From positions 2,623,001-2,687,000 of the forward strand of contig JACCIC010000051.1 of NCBI GenBank assembly GCA_018907035.1: a DNA stretch of 64,000 bases, in the 5' to 3' direction. Positions 23,676 through 36,958 of the stretch are shown piece after piece. A program made the position numbers and the translations under genes. Source of the DNA: Sycobia sp. Sy_11 (lineage: Eukaryota; Arthropoda; Insecta; Hymenoptera; Epichrysomallidae). The notes below the pieces were generated by a model. It saw nothing but the letters and a program-made list of their open reading frames with translations. It was not told the origin of the DNA and ran no database searches. Numbering within the stretch: the stretch's first letter is position 1; each line of letters starts with the position of its first letter.

Positions 23676-23685
<10 letters not shown>

Positions 23686-23733
<48 letters not shown>
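23686..23733. repeat. (TA)n microsatellite with TG preface
   Basis: About 24 TA units, preceded by a short atatatgtgtgtgt run. It borders the CG-rich block to its right. Confidence 0.94.
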
Positions 23734-23735
<2 letters not shown>

Positions 23736-24320
23736 CCGCCGAAATGAAAAGAAAGAGCGAGCGTGCTTCGGTTTGTAGGGAGAGAAAGAGAGAGCCAGAG
23801 AGAAGAGAGACGAGTATCAGCTGGACACGCAACTGCAATGGTGGCACGCAGGTATTGATACAACTTAATCGTACGCGGGCGCAGGCCGCTGACGTCTTGC
23901 ACGCACCACGTTCATTTATATTTCGCCCAATTACTTTTACACTTTGAACCGCGGGCGCGCGGATCGCTCGATAATTGGACGGGACGCCGAGAGGTGGGCG
24001 TACGCCCCGGGGGGACCGAGGGCGGCGAGTTCGCGACGCCACCCCAGCGAAATGCGCGGCCGCCGGGCAATTTCGCGCCCAAGGCAGGCGAAACGGGGAT
24101 TTCGGTGTCAAAGAGATCCGAGATTTTTTTCACGAAAAAACGGCGGTATAAGCAGCTCTCGCTCTCGAATTACGCCGACTGACTGCTTTGGGGGCGACGA
24201 CGGGAAATTTTTCGTTCCCGTCGACGTGTGCAGGGAAAAAATGCCGTCGTATGCGGATCGAATGATTTTTTTCTCTCTCTCTCTCGATTATCTCGTGTTA
24301 GCTTTTAACTAAAACCCTTC
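23734..24320. other. CG-rich block
   Basis: GC-rich unique sequence, most extreme at 23940-24110 with a G-run at 24010-24015. Frames of 122, 150 and 73 codons cross it on both strands in different registers with no domain. A short GA-rich patch lies at 23780-23815. Confidence 0.5.
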
Positions 24321-25730
24321 TAAAAAAAAATTAAAATCAAACCTGAATGAAGAAGATATCATTAATGAAGAAAAATTCATAGGACAAACGTTATAAAAAA
24401 GGCTCGTCGGCTGAATAACGCTCTGCTTTTACTACATTTTATAAAAAAAATAAATTATTTTCATTTTAGAAAAAACATAAGATAAAATAAGATAAACGAA
24501 AAATATTAGTTTTTTCTAATATGTTATTAAAAAAAAAAGTATAGATCTTATATAGTAGCGAAAAAAGATCCCTTTATGGCCAGTGATCGAATACTGAAAG
24601 TAAAATCATTAACTCGAAAGTTCTTTGAATTCTACAGCGTTATAAGCTAAAATAATTTATTTTAGGTCACGTGAATTAAAAACAAATCGTTACTTACCTA
24701 TATAGCGTTTGTCCAATAAGGTTTTTTATAGTCTCGCCCATTCACGCTTAATTTTTATCGCTCAGGAGATGCGATAGATAAATACCGGACTAATATACCG
24801 GAATTGAATGGAAGAGCTCGTTTCATATTATATGATAGTGTTTATTGCTTTGTGTCTTTTGGAGCAACGTCTTTTATCCGAAACTCTTCAAATACTGATT
24901 TCGAGGTTAATGTAATTAATTGAAAGAAATTTTTCACGCCTTTCAATGAACTCTTTCGCTTTTATAAGAATAACAAAAAAACATATATATAGAATTTCAT
25001 GACTACGATACGGTAGTAATCATTATTTAAAATACCATTGTAGAAAAATTATACGTTTTACGAAGAAATTGTTTCTGTTGAATAATATTTGTTTACCAAT
25101 ACGTCGTGCATATTCATAGAGCAAGTTTGAAATTGAGTATGTGAAAATTCGCTCATATATAAAAGGGGCGCTTAGACAACGATGACGAAGTGGCACGCGT
25201 CATAGCTAATTTTAAGAAGAAAAGAGAAATTGGTACTTCTTAAATATGCATATGCGTTTGGTCGTGTGTACGCGGACACATCCACGTAGATAATCTTTGT
25301 TAAAATAATGATTTATCATCGGCTAGCACAGCTGCTGAATTTCATGATCATGCCTCTTCGATAACACTAACTTACACCCCCGTACGATTTAAATGATATA
25401 TTCACTGAGCAGCATTGATTTTAATGATAATTTGTCAAAAACAATCCCAATTCGTACCCCAGCGTTACGACAATACTAACTCTTCATAACTGATACGTCT
25501 GAATTTCTGATAAAACGCTGTAAATTTCACAATAACAAAAAAAAACATTCAAAACTCTATTAGAAAATGATTCCGAACTTTTCCGAATCAACTCTTTATC
25601 TATACTTCTAATATCACTTTTTTCGGCTCTTAATGAGCGCAAGAAATCACGCGATACAAAAACAGACTTTGACCAACAATTCGATCCCAGAAATTCTTTA
25701 AATCGCTGTTAGTGAGTTTCGATCCTCGCG
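24321..25730. other. AT-rich non-coding stretch
   Basis: About 1.4 kb without a supportable gene. Frames are short. A-tracts near 24529-24538 and 25538-25546 are the only simple sequence. Confidence 0.6.
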
Positions 25731-25886
25731 GCGCCGGTCGTGATTCTAAATTACATGTGTACATATATTATTCTTTTACTCTCGTCCCGGAATTTCCGTT
25801 CTCTGCCGCGGGAGATAGGAGCTGGGGGGGCGGCGGAAAGGTGGGCCGAAGGTGGGCTGTTTAAAATTCTCCCCGATCGAAGAAGG

Positions 25887-25931
<45 letters not shown>

Positions 25932-26260
25932 AAACATGTATATATTATCGTATGCTGGCGAAGCCCTTTCCTTTGCCCTCATCCGCAGCGTGAATTATAA
26001 AAGATCGAGCGCCCGATAACCTGGATATCGCGCGAGCGACTCTCACGGAATTCTAAGCGACGCGCGAGTCGAGGAACGATGTTTAAATGAATGAAAAGGG
26101 ACGAGAAAGGATGGACGAGGAGCCTGCGCGAAAAATAATAAAGACTTTGCCGAGACGTATATTTGTGCATTCGACCCGATACGTTTTCGGTTAATTGTTT
26201 ATTTCGTTCGATTTATGTATTTGAGCCCGAGTACGTTTAATCGACGGATAATGCCATAAA
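25731..26260. other. CG-rich block split by a TA array
   Basis: GC-rich unique sequence on both sides of a TA array at 25890-25929. The right part (25975-26260) has cgcgcgag words and a ccataaa word near 26250 of the type bound by posterior Hox proteins. Function is unproven; no coding domain is seen. Confidence 0.45.
25890..25929. repeat. (TA)n microsatellite
   Basis: About 20 perfect TA units inside the CG-rich block. Confidence 0.94.
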
Positions 26261-26415
26261 TCATGTACATTTTATTTCTAATCATATGCAGCTACATTCT
26301 ACATTCTGATAGTCCTGTTTATTACAAGTATTAAACTAGTTATATTCAACTCGTTGCATTTATTCCATAAATAAACTTTCTTTTATCCTGTAAGCAGATA
26401 TAATCTATAACTGTG

Positions 26416-26420
<5 letters not shown>

Positions 26421-26469
<49 letters not shown>
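26421..26469. repeat. (TA)n microsatellite
   Basis: About 24 perfect TA units in AT-rich surroundings. Confidence 0.94.
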
Positions 26470-26470
<1 letters not shown>

Positions 26471-27947
26471 CATGGTGCAAAAGTGGATCATAATTGTGAC
26501 CTGTAATATAGGGAAATTCGATTGCACTCGATAAAAGATACGAAAGTACGTAATAGCAGAGAAAAATTATTCTGTATTAATCTTCATCTTTGAGATTTGG
26601 ACGATAGCAAAATAAAATTAATTCGACAAAATTCTGTGATTCGAAAATATGCAAAGAATACTTTCCTTTTATGCATTGTCTATTTATGTTCTGACTGTCA
26701 ATCTTTTTCCTGATATTTCTCGAAATATACGTGCTCTATAAATACTTGCCGGTCTTGCAAAACTAACGTTTAAAATTTACAATTTTACGACACATTATTT
26801 TTGCACATTGTACAGTCTGTATACTTTGTGTATTTAACTGACATAGTACTTTGTGCTATAAAGAATATTTCTCTCGAAAAATTTTGTCTTTATAAAAATT
26901 AATCAGCGCATATGTAGACTATAGTGTGGTCAGTGGAATTAAACTCTGATTGCAATAGTGCAAACTGAACTATTGAGAATCAGTAAATTATTATTCATTT
27001 TGTATTTTGTATGGCATAAATATAACTTTAGACTGTGATATATCTCTGGGAGAGTTTATGAGCAAAAATTTGTTAATTTACCATTCGCATTGTAATATTT
27101 TTTAGCAACAATATTTACTGGAAAATATTTTCTCACTATTCCGATAAAATTAGTGGCTTTAACCGAATGGCACCTTGATTCTTTGTCAAAGAATTGTTAA
27201 ATAACACGACTGTTTTTTATACAGCCTACGTATTTTTTTACATTATAATACATCTAATATTTATGTATAATACACGCTCAATTTCTGATATATAGACGAT
27301 TCACCAATTCGCAGACACGTAACATACAAATATTTTAGTGATATATATATTAACTGAATCTAAACATTTGCTTTTTTCTCGTGCTAGATTTGGATAATCG
27401 AACTTGCGTTTATCAAGCGTGACATATATTCAAAATTTTATACCGACCGCGAGTGAGAAGTAACCCCGGAAGTAACTGTTTCCCAGTGAAAGTCGCTAAG
27501 CAAATCAGTGAGAATGTGGACATTGTTTTAATTTCAAAGAGACGGAAGATGCCTCTAACATTCTTTTCTTAAAAAAAAATGCTTACCGCTCGCACTGCGA
27601 CTGATATTTATTCTGACGGGGACCAATCCCCTGTAACCTACTATGAGAATTTAAAAAAAAAAATCATATGTGTTCTACTTTGAGTTGTCTGTAATATAAA
27701 GAGCATACACACAAACATAGACATGAACACTCACAAACACACATAAGCGAAAGGAGATTTCGAAGTGAAGCAAATAAAAAAAAAGAAAAAAAGAAGATGA
27801 AGAAAAGATCATATGAGGCGCAGAAAAATCACGATCACAATAATTCCTCTGCCCGCCATTCTCTCACGAACGATTGCTCGCACCCGGCGAAAATCTGTTC
27901 CCACATCCAACCACTTCAGTCCTTGATGAAAAAAAAACTGTATCCCC

Positions 27948-27953
<6 letters not shown>
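26470..27953. other. AT-rich non-coding stretch
   Basis: Nearly 1.5 kb with no gene or dispersed repeat recognised. A purine-rich tract with A-runs is at 27770-27800. Confidence 0.6.
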
Positions 27954-27994
<41 letters not shown>

Positions 27995-28044
27995 TCTATC
28001 TCTCTCAAAACAGGCGGACACGCGTACTATAGACATATATATAC

Positions 28045-28092
<48 letters not shown>
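27954..28092. repeat. (CT)n and (GT)n microsatellites
   Basis: CT array 27954-28006 and GT array 28049-28092 with 42 bp of unique sequence between them. Together they make the 232-codon frame at 27797-28495 appear open. Confidence 0.94.
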
Positions 28093-28095
<3 letters not shown>

Positions 28096-28660
28096 CTCCC
28101 AGCACCGTTCATGGCGCGAGGAGAAAGTTTCTCTTGGCGATCGCTCTCAAGGTGCAGCGCAGGAAGGAACGAGAAAGAGAGAGGAAGTAGGCCACGACTT
28201 TGACCGCGCGCAAGGTCCATATATGCGGCACACCGATCTTCTCCCACTCCCTGCACTCCTTGGCCTGGCGGTCGCGCACACCGCAGGTATTGGTATATAT
28301 ATATATATAGAGGTGCCTGATGATTACAAAGACGAATGCCGAGGAAAGATTTTATTTTTGCATGTATGTATGCGTGCGTTCGCATGTGTGCAGGTGCGTC
28401 TAGATTGTAAATGCAAATATACACTTAAAGTAAAGCGCATGTGTACGCGTATGCTCGCGTCAGTATCCATCAGGGAGACCAATTCTTCTCGATAAATATG
28501 TGTGTGTGTGTGTGTGTAAAGCTGAGCGCCTCCGTGACTCGTTGGATGCGTGCGCTTCTCCCCGATGATGGCTCGAATGTGGGTCGAGTGCGCGTGCGCG
28601 TCGATTCTCTGGCCACCGCGAGATGCCGATCAATCTAATTGGTTTAAGAAAACGAATATC
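28093..28660. other. CG-rich block
   Basis: GC-richer unique sequence with short TA (28294-28309) and TG (28499-28517) arrays. Frames cross on both strands without domains. Confidence 0.48.
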
Positions 28661-30012
28661 GCTTCGAATTGTAGACAGGTGACGGTATACAATATATACT
28701 TGTATTTTGCTTTTAACGATTTGGCAAGGGTTTGTGTTTTACGCATTATCGGTGTAATATGTGCGCCCGCGCACGCGTGTGTGTGAATATTACAGATACA
28801 GAGGGTGTGGCTTTTTTTTCTTATTTCAAGAAATTAGAGATTGAAAATCGATTAGTTAACGTATGATTACAGATGATTTTACTTTGCATTGATTATTAAC
28901 ACACTAAATATAATATATGCTTTTTTTATAATAATGCGTATACTGCATTTTACATTTTTTGGTCTTCAGTTGGATTATTACATAATGAATTATTATTATA
29001 ATGAATTTGCACTTAATGAATTTGTACACTTAAAATTATATTAAAAAGTAAAATATTGCTTTAATTCAATAATTATAAAGCAGAAGAAAATGTTTATGTA
29101 TATCTTTATAATAATAATAATACATATGAATATTATGTAAGTATAAAAGTAATTTTTTATTACTGTTTCTCTTTACTTATTTGAATTATCGAAAATCGGT
29201 AATTTTATTTCAGAATCATTGCTTTCCTATTGATATTAATATATCGTAAAATTTGCGAATGCGTATATTATTCATTCAGGTATGCCCTCAATTATTTTAT
29301 GCCCGTGTGGTTTCCGTTTTTTACCTCGTGTTAATCAGGATTGAGAACTGTGGTAGAGAATTCCATTTAAAATTTAATTCCAGCTTTTTAAAACATATAG
29401 AAAAACCAACGAGGATACATTCTTCTGAACCGGCTAATGAGCCGTTTTTTCTTTTCGCCTTTCGATAGCTCTGCACTATGCGTATACTTCCGGAATAAAA
29501 CGAAACGACTGAGCAAAAATTCATTCAAAGAATCGAATCGAGCGAAGCTCATTTATTTTTATCGTTACGCTAATAAATCGTACAGTTTGCGACAGTGCTG
29601 CTATAAATTGAGAAAAGGTTATATTACGTTAGACCGATCTCTGCAGTCGACCGTTAATTATATAATCAGAATTAGAATTAAGAGTGCCTGAATTATGAAA
29701 CGTATATATGTCATTCTGTGCATGGGAAATCCGTGTTAAAGAGATTTTTATCATCTTGAGAGTCATCCTAAATAATGTAACACGTAGAAAAGCTGACTAA
29801 CCACCGTCTGCTGCGCTGGCTACTGCACGAAGCGAATTCAAAAAAAAAAAACGTTATGTTCAAACATTTCTTCGGTCTACGCGTGCAGAAGGGAACGTAA
29901 ATCTCATCTTGCTATATTGCTGTAGCAAATTTCCAGATCTCTTGAATAAGGCCCATACAATAACTACCTGAAATCACTTCGAGATTGGAAAAATGAACGT
30001 AACTGGAACATT

Positions 30013-30014
<2 letters not shown>
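28661..30014. other. AT-rich non-coding stretch
   Basis: No gene recognised. Plus frames at 29253-29468 and 29437-29691 (71 and 84 codons) are overlapped by a minus frame and resemble no family I know. Confidence 0.55.
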
Positions 30015-30067
<53 letters not shown>

Positions 30068-30171
30068 ATTTTTTAATAATTCATTATTCGTTCGTTTGCC
30101 AGCTATTATATGTAATAAATATAGAGAAAGCGCGCTTTTTTCTTCTTTCGGGCGGTTAGAACAGTATATTA

Positions 30172-30214
<43 letters not shown>
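30015..30214. repeat. Two (TA)n microsatellites
   Basis: TA arrays at 30015-30063 and 30176-30214, the second followed by a short gtgtgtgcgtgtgtgt run. Confidence 0.94.
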
Positions 30215-30217
<3 letters not shown>

Positions 30218-30768
30218 GGTGTGTGCGTGTGTGTATCTATAGCTCGCTCCGTCTGTATTTTTGAAACCATTTCTCTTTTACATGGATCATAGTTTTACTT
30301 TCTTTTTCTTTGCGAGTCCGCTTAAAACTGACATCTAAATAACCGTTAAACATACATAAACGACAAGCAATTGTCAGAAAAAGAGCGCCTATAAGATTAT
30401 TATTTATCTATTATTATTATTATTTAGTATACACATACATATATGCATGCACTTTTTATAGTAATTTTACAAGCATAATAAAATGAATTTTCTGTCGAAA
30501 ATAATGGTCGTGTGCTGAAATCTATTAGGATCTTTATTGATTCCTCCCTTGACATTGAACAATCGAGCCCTCCAAAGTTCAACGATCGAAAGTTACACTC
30601 CATAAAAGAATGTTAATAAAATCAATTAAATTACTCATTAACGAGTCGCTCAGCTTTAACTTCAATCTTTCCAAGATTAAAAAAATGTCACTCTATCTTG
30701 AAAGGATGTTTAGGATCATCGATGAGCATAAAAGATAACAGTGTAATCGTAACTTCGTCGTCCGTTTG
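30215..30768. other. AT-rich non-coding stretch
   Basis: No gene. Short ATT/TTA triplet run near 30398-30424. Confidence 0.55.
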
Positions 30769-30785
30769 CCACCAGGCGGGGATGC
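30769..30785 (+). promoter_or_regulatory. CTCF-like motif candidate
   Basis: ccaccaggcggggatgc matches the CTCF core CCACCAGGGGGCGC at most positions. It is the best of three such words in the window and stands alone in AT-rich sequence. By-eye match; no score computed. Confidence 0.28.
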
Positions 30786-32469
30786 GCTACCATTGATATA
30801 CGTGTAACTGTAAATGTCAGTTCCATAATGTATAAGTGCGACATAATAAAGTTGAATAATGTTAATAATTATCTAACTTAGATTTGCCATCCGCTTCAAG
30901 CTCCTAAAGCAGTTGATCTTATTAATACATTCTACTTGCGTCGACGATGAATACGTTAACATGAAATATTTCGCATGAATTTACCATTGAGAATACCTTT
31001 TAATATATAAAAAAATATAATCTAAATTACGTAATGAGCGCAGAGCCCAAGTATAATAATTATTTCTAATATACATATTTCAGTAATTAAAAAACTTTCT
31101 CATTCTTTCATAAAATACAAAATTTAATATTCACTTTTTAAAGAATAATTCATTCCATCTCCTATAAGGGTCGTTGAAAGTATCCTTCAGACGATCACTT
31201 AACCACTCTCTAGGAAATTGCCAATCTTGTCATTACGAAAGAGTTTAAGAGTCATTCTCAAGGAGTAATTTTTCGCTCTTCTGTATTTTTGAGAGAATAA
31301 GGTCCAAACAAAGGCAACAAATAGCTATTGGAGCATCCCTTATATTTGATATTTCTTGCTATTTTTGGGGTCAGATTTATATTGGTAGAGCCCTCTGTTC
31401 GTTATTAATTGCACGGGATGCCGATTTTTAGGAAGAATATAAAGTATCTCGCTAATTTGAACTTGTCAAATATTACAACAGGTTCAATGTTTAAAGGGTA
31501 AAAAGCACAGTACTTTTATACATAAATATACCCTCCGGCCATTCCCCGAAGCCAATGACACTTAACGTGCACGTGTTTCTTGTACGTAATACTATTTATA
31601 TTCGAAGCCTGGTGGAAAAAATATTGGTTCTATTCATCAATTGGTTAGAATCGGCTGACAGTCAGATTTTGGAAACTTTTCACACTAGACTATACGTTGT
31701 CAGATATTATTAAAAAATTATCAAAATTAATTATCAAAATTAATTATCAAAATTATCAAAATCCTTAAATTATCGCTATATACTACATATTTACCTAATG
31801 TTCCCTTACTTGGTTAAAAATGACTAGATGTTTACCACGAGTTTCAATTTCCTTCGTTGAAACCAATTCGTGTCACGATTTACACGGCAACGACTGGTAT
31901 GACAACATAATTTTTACCCAGCTCGATTATAAAGAACTTTTCATATTTCTACCACAGACCGCGTGTAAACTGTGAATATTATTCCAAGTTTATTGAACTC
32001 GACCTGTATGCAATGGCGAGTTAATTCGCTCGAACGAGGTCGTTTAAGCAGGGACAATGACGAGTTAACGCGTCATAACATTATTTTACTGAATTATTTT
32101 ATGATATCATGCGTCGATCGAGGCTTCAACCATATAAATTAAAGCGTATGAAAGTATGCATTTTGAGTAAGTGAAGTTCTCTTCGATTTGTTTTTTCTAA
32201 TTTCCCTTTGATTGTTTAGATGAAAAGTGATAGAAAAATGACTTTGCAAATAGTCTCAGACCGGATTTTCGAGTAGACAGTTGGCTTAAGTAAAGAGCAA
32301 CTAAAAATATTACGAACACAACTTGGACCAATCTGAACAATTATAAAATCCAATTGCACAAACTATCCCGTATCAACTCGTAAAACAATTATTTAACGTC
32401 TGCATATAAAAACGAGCGAAGTAATTACGATCATTTGAACGATCTGCCATATATATAAATCAAACTCCC
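30786..32469. other. AT-rich non-coding stretch with a small tandem repeat
   Basis: No gene. A 13-bp word, attatcaaaatta, is repeated imperfectly about four times at 31709-31760. Nothing else is recognised. Confidence 0.55.
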
Positions 32470-32520
32470 CCTTCTCCTCCTCCTCTTCCTCCTACTACTC
32501 CTCCTCCTCCATCTCCTCCT
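32470..32520. repeat. Imperfect (CTC)n trinucleotide repeat
   Basis: Pyrimidine-rich array of cct/ctc triplets. The minus-strand frame at 32431-32622 gives an Arg-rich run here and is a repeat artefact. Confidence 0.88.
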
Positions 32521-32539
32521 TAGGTAAATAAAATTAATT

Positions 32540-32765
32540 ATCTTTCTCTCGAATCCATGCAGCGTGCGAGCGCACGCGCGCGCTTTGAATTCCTCGCGAA
32601 TTATTTGCGACTGCGCGCGCATCCATTTCCGTTTCGTAACAGCGCTACGTCAAACACCCTCTCTCCGCGCATTTCGATGCGAAACGACAGCGTATAGTAA
32701 AGCTGGCTTTAATGCACGCATACACTTGCTCCACTTCTCCTGAAATTGGGATCGTTCGTCTCCTC

Positions 32766-32796
<31 letters not shown>

Positions 32797-33260
32797 GAAA
32801 AAAAAATACGCCTATCTCCACGGTTATAAACGACTGTAGTGTATTTTATATATCGACGTATACATTCCCAGTCGATGAGCGAATTAAGAGGGGGCGGGCA
32901 CCAGGCCTTTCGGCTAGATTGACATATAACATCGGAAGCAGTTTTCTCCTCTACTGGAACGGTACGCTATGGATCAGGACATTGACGAGACGACGATTGC
33001 GAGCCGTTGATATATACCCGTGTGTGATACCGCAGCTCAAGATCTCAAAATGTCTATTTAACGAGATGTAATAAAGAGGCGCCCATCGTATATGCCTCTG
33101 CTCTCGTGTTTTGGCCGAGCCCCCCCCCCCCAGGGGAGCAGTGCGTGAGAATTAATTCCATTACCGGAGTGGCCTAATAATACATATAACCGCGCGTCGG
33201 TTGACTTTCCAGGATCTCGATTTCGCTCCGCGATCTTTTTTGCCTCATAATCGCTTGAAT
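32540..33260. other. CG-rich block with poly-A and poly-C tracts
   Basis: GC-rich unique sequence containing cgcgcgcg words (32570-32620), an A-tract (about 32765-32786) and a C-tract of 11-12 bases (33120-33131). The 119-codon frame at 32712-33071 starts before the A-tract and has no domain. Confidence 0.48.
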
Positions 33261-35200
33261 TGACTCTTTCTTTCCTCCTGGCATTGGATGCTCCAGTGGT
33301 TCTATTTGGGATAAGTTATAATGAGTGTAAGAATATATATATAGGTTATCCAAACTCTAAAACAACTAAAGTGGTCATTGCGAGGTTGGTTAAAAATGAT
33401 TAAATTATTAAAAATATTTAATACTTATTTTATTTGTACGAGTGCACTGTAATTCTCAAGGTCCCACTGAATTCACGATGTAGTCTTAAGGATTTCGAGG
33501 GTTCAAGCTGTGATGAATAAAAATGACAAATTATATACGGATTTTTATGTAAGTATGTATGTAAACGAAGAACGATTAAAACGTAATTTATCTGTTTCCT
33601 GGGCTGTCAAATAGCTATCATCTGGTAAGGGTAGTTTTCCGATTTTAAGTGTATAAATAAGGCAAATAAGTAAAATCAAAGCTTAAAAATTACACTATTT
33701 ATAATGTCTTTTATATTGCTATATCGTTATACTTCCGGAGTTCTATCTTCCGGAAAAAAATCCAATTAGAAAACACTTTTATCTCGCATTACTCTCGCGT
33801 TCCTGTATTATAATAATAAAATACAATTTAATACTATTCCATATATAATCTTTGTCATGAACAACTGTCCACTTTCTTAAAAAGGGTAACCATTGGATTT
33901 TTACAGTTCGAAATGATAAAAAGTTACTAGTCATTATTCTGACTTAGTTGTTATATGTTGATACCATAATATTGGTAACTTGAAACAATCTAATTAAAAA
34001 AACAAATCTTTTACAAAAATGACTTTGGACATAAAAGTCAAGTTTAGATTTATGCTTATTACGTTATTATTATATTTAAATATTTAGTCCTCGACAAACC
34101 TTTCTATACTTTAAAATGGATGGACGAGTGGTTTTTCTGTTTGGCTTCTTAAAATAAAAATTAATAATAAACCCTTAAAATAACTATTGAAATTGAAATA
34201 TCGTTCTTGTATAAGTTTTATTCGCATGCTACATTTACATAGAATGAAACTGAGATGAAACTTACTAGATTTGCAAAAAGAAACAATTGAAGAATGAGAT
34301 TGAGTACAAACAATGACGTCAAACATTTATGCGGAACTTTTACAACCTGGTTTGTTATCCACCTCGTGCATTAATTTTTCACGGCAGGTGGCTTCGGACG
34401 AAAGTTATACACTACCCATATACATATATACTTGTAACGGACTTTCTTCACTATTTTTAGGAAAAACGAAACCTGTTAAAATTTTGATGATTAGTGTCGA
34501 GGTAGATTGTCAAATTATATGTACAAGTTTATATTTCATACAATTGTTTGTATTTAATCTTATTTTTTACAATTTTTTGCATTTAATCTTATTCTTTTTA
34601 CAAATATTAATTATCAATATCAGAATTATATATAATTTACTAGGTTTGTACACGCAGAATAGAAAAATCCTCCTATATATATGAATTGTCAGAAATAAAA
34701 AAAACAACTCATTAAATCATCTTTTAATAATTTAATAGCCCCACGATGATCAGATGGAAGCGTAATATCGATTTTAAACGTTTTAGCAAAGAAAGAGCGT
34801 GAACTTTGAGTTTCGAAAAATAACCGCGCATTAGTCTATACGGTCTGTCACTTTTCACTACGTTTACAGTAAAGAATGTCGAAATTTTCTCAATAAGTTT
34901 TCTCGTATTATTTAAATAACTCTATCACCCCATCGAATTTCACAAGAATAAATTCTATTGTGTAAAAATTAAGTAGACGACTCTTATATTTATATCGTCT
35001 ATTACATACTGAATTTCTAAATCATTGTTATATACTTTATTCCTTATATACATAATCTACATAATAATATTGTAAGAATTTATAACAACACAGTGCTATT
35101 TCACCAGGTTTACCAGGAGTATAAGTTTACCTAGGACTCTATATTCGATCGCATCGATGCAGGTCATATCTCATCTTTGATGATTCGGAATGCTAAATTC

Positions 35201-35204
<4 letters not shown>
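33261..35204. other. AT-rich non-coding stretch
   Basis: Nearly 2 kb with no recognisable gene or repeat. The 123-codon frame at 34313-34684 is made largely of hydrophobic residues encoded by AT-rich codons and resembles no family. Confidence 0.58.
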
Positions 35205-35250
<46 letters not shown>

Positions 35251-35313
35251 TGATTTATTTATTTATGGAATAACATGGAAATTGCGCGTCGAAAAATATA
35301 TAAATAATAACAA

Positions 35314-35359
<46 letters not shown>
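35205..35359. repeat. (TA)n and (AAT)n microsatellites
   Basis: TA array 35205-35247 and about 15 AAT units at 35315-35359, the only long AAT array in the window. Confidence 0.94.
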
Positions 35360-35760
35360 GTTAGAAATCAGTTTCCTAATATACGGAATTATTGCGTCAG
35401 CTTTCAATCCTTCCTTATACTATCTTCGAAACACCACCGTCGCGCCAGAAAGTATAATATAGATTATATATATATAAAGAAACAGTGTAACTTTCACCTC
35501 TCATTCGCTCGCCCCATACCATATATTAACCTCGAAGGCTGCTCCGCATAGCATTCGGCTAGAGGGACAGTGGGTCAAGGCTGCATTTTTCGCTGTATGT
35601 ATATATACTCATAGCTCTCCCTAAAATGCCACACATATATGATTTGTATCCCATACATATATGATTTATATCTATGGATCTGAGTACCGATCATAAGGCA
35701 ATGGCACTCCGTACCGACTAGTATTTATATACAATAATTCGTTTCCAACAGTCCATTTTT
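35360..35760. other. Mixed non-coding sequence
   Basis: A word of about 20 bp around catatatgattt is directly duplicated at about 35632-35672. No gene. Confidence 0.5.
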
Positions 35761-36130
35761 CCCTCTTCTCGCGATTCTGCGCGCCTGTATACTTTTTTCA
35801 TCACCTCACGACGTGGTCTGATGATTGATGCTTATTTTAAAATTTGTTTTTTATATTATCATATACTTATAATACTTCATTTACGGTCAATCGGGCAATC
35901 GGATCTTGACGGGGCGGATGCGCACGAGTGGATCCCGCGGGATTTATACGTCGCGGCATCGGTTCAATTGAATTTAAAAGAGCGCATTTACGGCATCTTT
36001 AAGGACTGAAAATTCAGGGTTTTCGGCTGAGTCGGCAGGAATACGAATGACTTACTTGGAATTACTCGGCGATTTGGTTCGGGTCAGCCTGTGATCTTGG
36101 CAAGATACGTAATGTTGCACGAGTAGCACG
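35761..36130. other. GC-richer block without simple repeats
   Basis: Unlike the other GC blocks this has no microsatellite on its borders. The densest part is 35886-35985 (gacggggcggatgcgcacg, gatcccgcgg, gtcgcggcatcgg). The 62-codon frame 35821-36009 ends just after it with no domain. This is a reasonable place to look for a conserved element or a missed short exon. Confidence 0.45.
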
Positions 36131-36690
36131 TATCATTCTATTTTGTCGTTTTGTTATTTTGACAATATAGCCATTGCTCGATAATAATGTTGGATTCTTT
36201 GGATTTGATGCTGATTGAAACGCGGAACAGAATTATTGCGGGAAATTGCAAAGTTTCAGTTTCAATTTTCGACAATAAGGTGAATTTTTAAAGTAATCCT
36301 CGGAAAATAATTGAATTATTTAACTCAAAATTAAATAAGAATTTTAAAGGAAAATTTTTCGTTCCTCGCTCGCGAATTTTCATTAAAAAAAAAACAAAAA
36401 CAAAAAAAAACAAAAAAACAAAAAATGAAAGATTTTCGTTAAAGCAACTTGTGTTAGTTCGTTTCCGAAATGCGGAAACGACAATTCTTTTTTACCATTT
36501 GTTTCTCAATCGTATTCGCCATTTCCATTCATATGTGTTTACTCTTATTTTTGATTGATCGTCATATACTTTTTATTTCAGAATCGCGCTTTGCATTTCA
36601 ATTAAATTTATCGTCGGTCTCTAGTCCAACCTTTGGGAGCTCGCTTTCCGTTCGCCATTAGCCAAAGAAAGTCGTATTTCTCTCGACTAC
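36131..36690. other. AT-rich non-coding stretch
   Basis: No gene. An A-rich run broken by single C residues lies at 36387-36426. Confidence 0.55.
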
Positions 36691-36913
36691 TATATATATA
36701 TATATATACATACTCCCCGCGCAACGCTTAAAATTCCCCAATACAATCTTTCTAATTTATGGAATACCGATCCAATCAGATCATACCTATATACGCACGC
36801 ACACGCGCGCGCACACCATACCGCCTTCGATCGCAATATAATAAAGTAAACCACGTGCGCGCGCGCGCGCGCCTCCGCATAGTTTCGCTGACGCAAAATT
36901 TTATACATAGTTA

Positions 36914-36955
<42 letters not shown>
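36691..36955. repeat. TA and CG-type microsatellites
   Basis: TA 36691-36708, CA/CG alternation 36793-36816, a pure CG-type run 36853-36872, TA 36917-36955. The CG parts are Z-DNA candidates. Confidence 0.9.

Positions 36956-36958
<3 letters not shown>

Noticed and set aside
27797..28495. 232-codon open frame
   Set aside because: Crosses CT and GT arrays (Leu-Ser and Val-Cys runs) and overlaps minus-strand frames of similar length.
32765..32786. Poly-A tract as a retropseudogene tail
   Set aside because: No gene-like sequence precedes it, and no flanking duplication is seen. The same applies to the A-tracts at 1648 and 10709.
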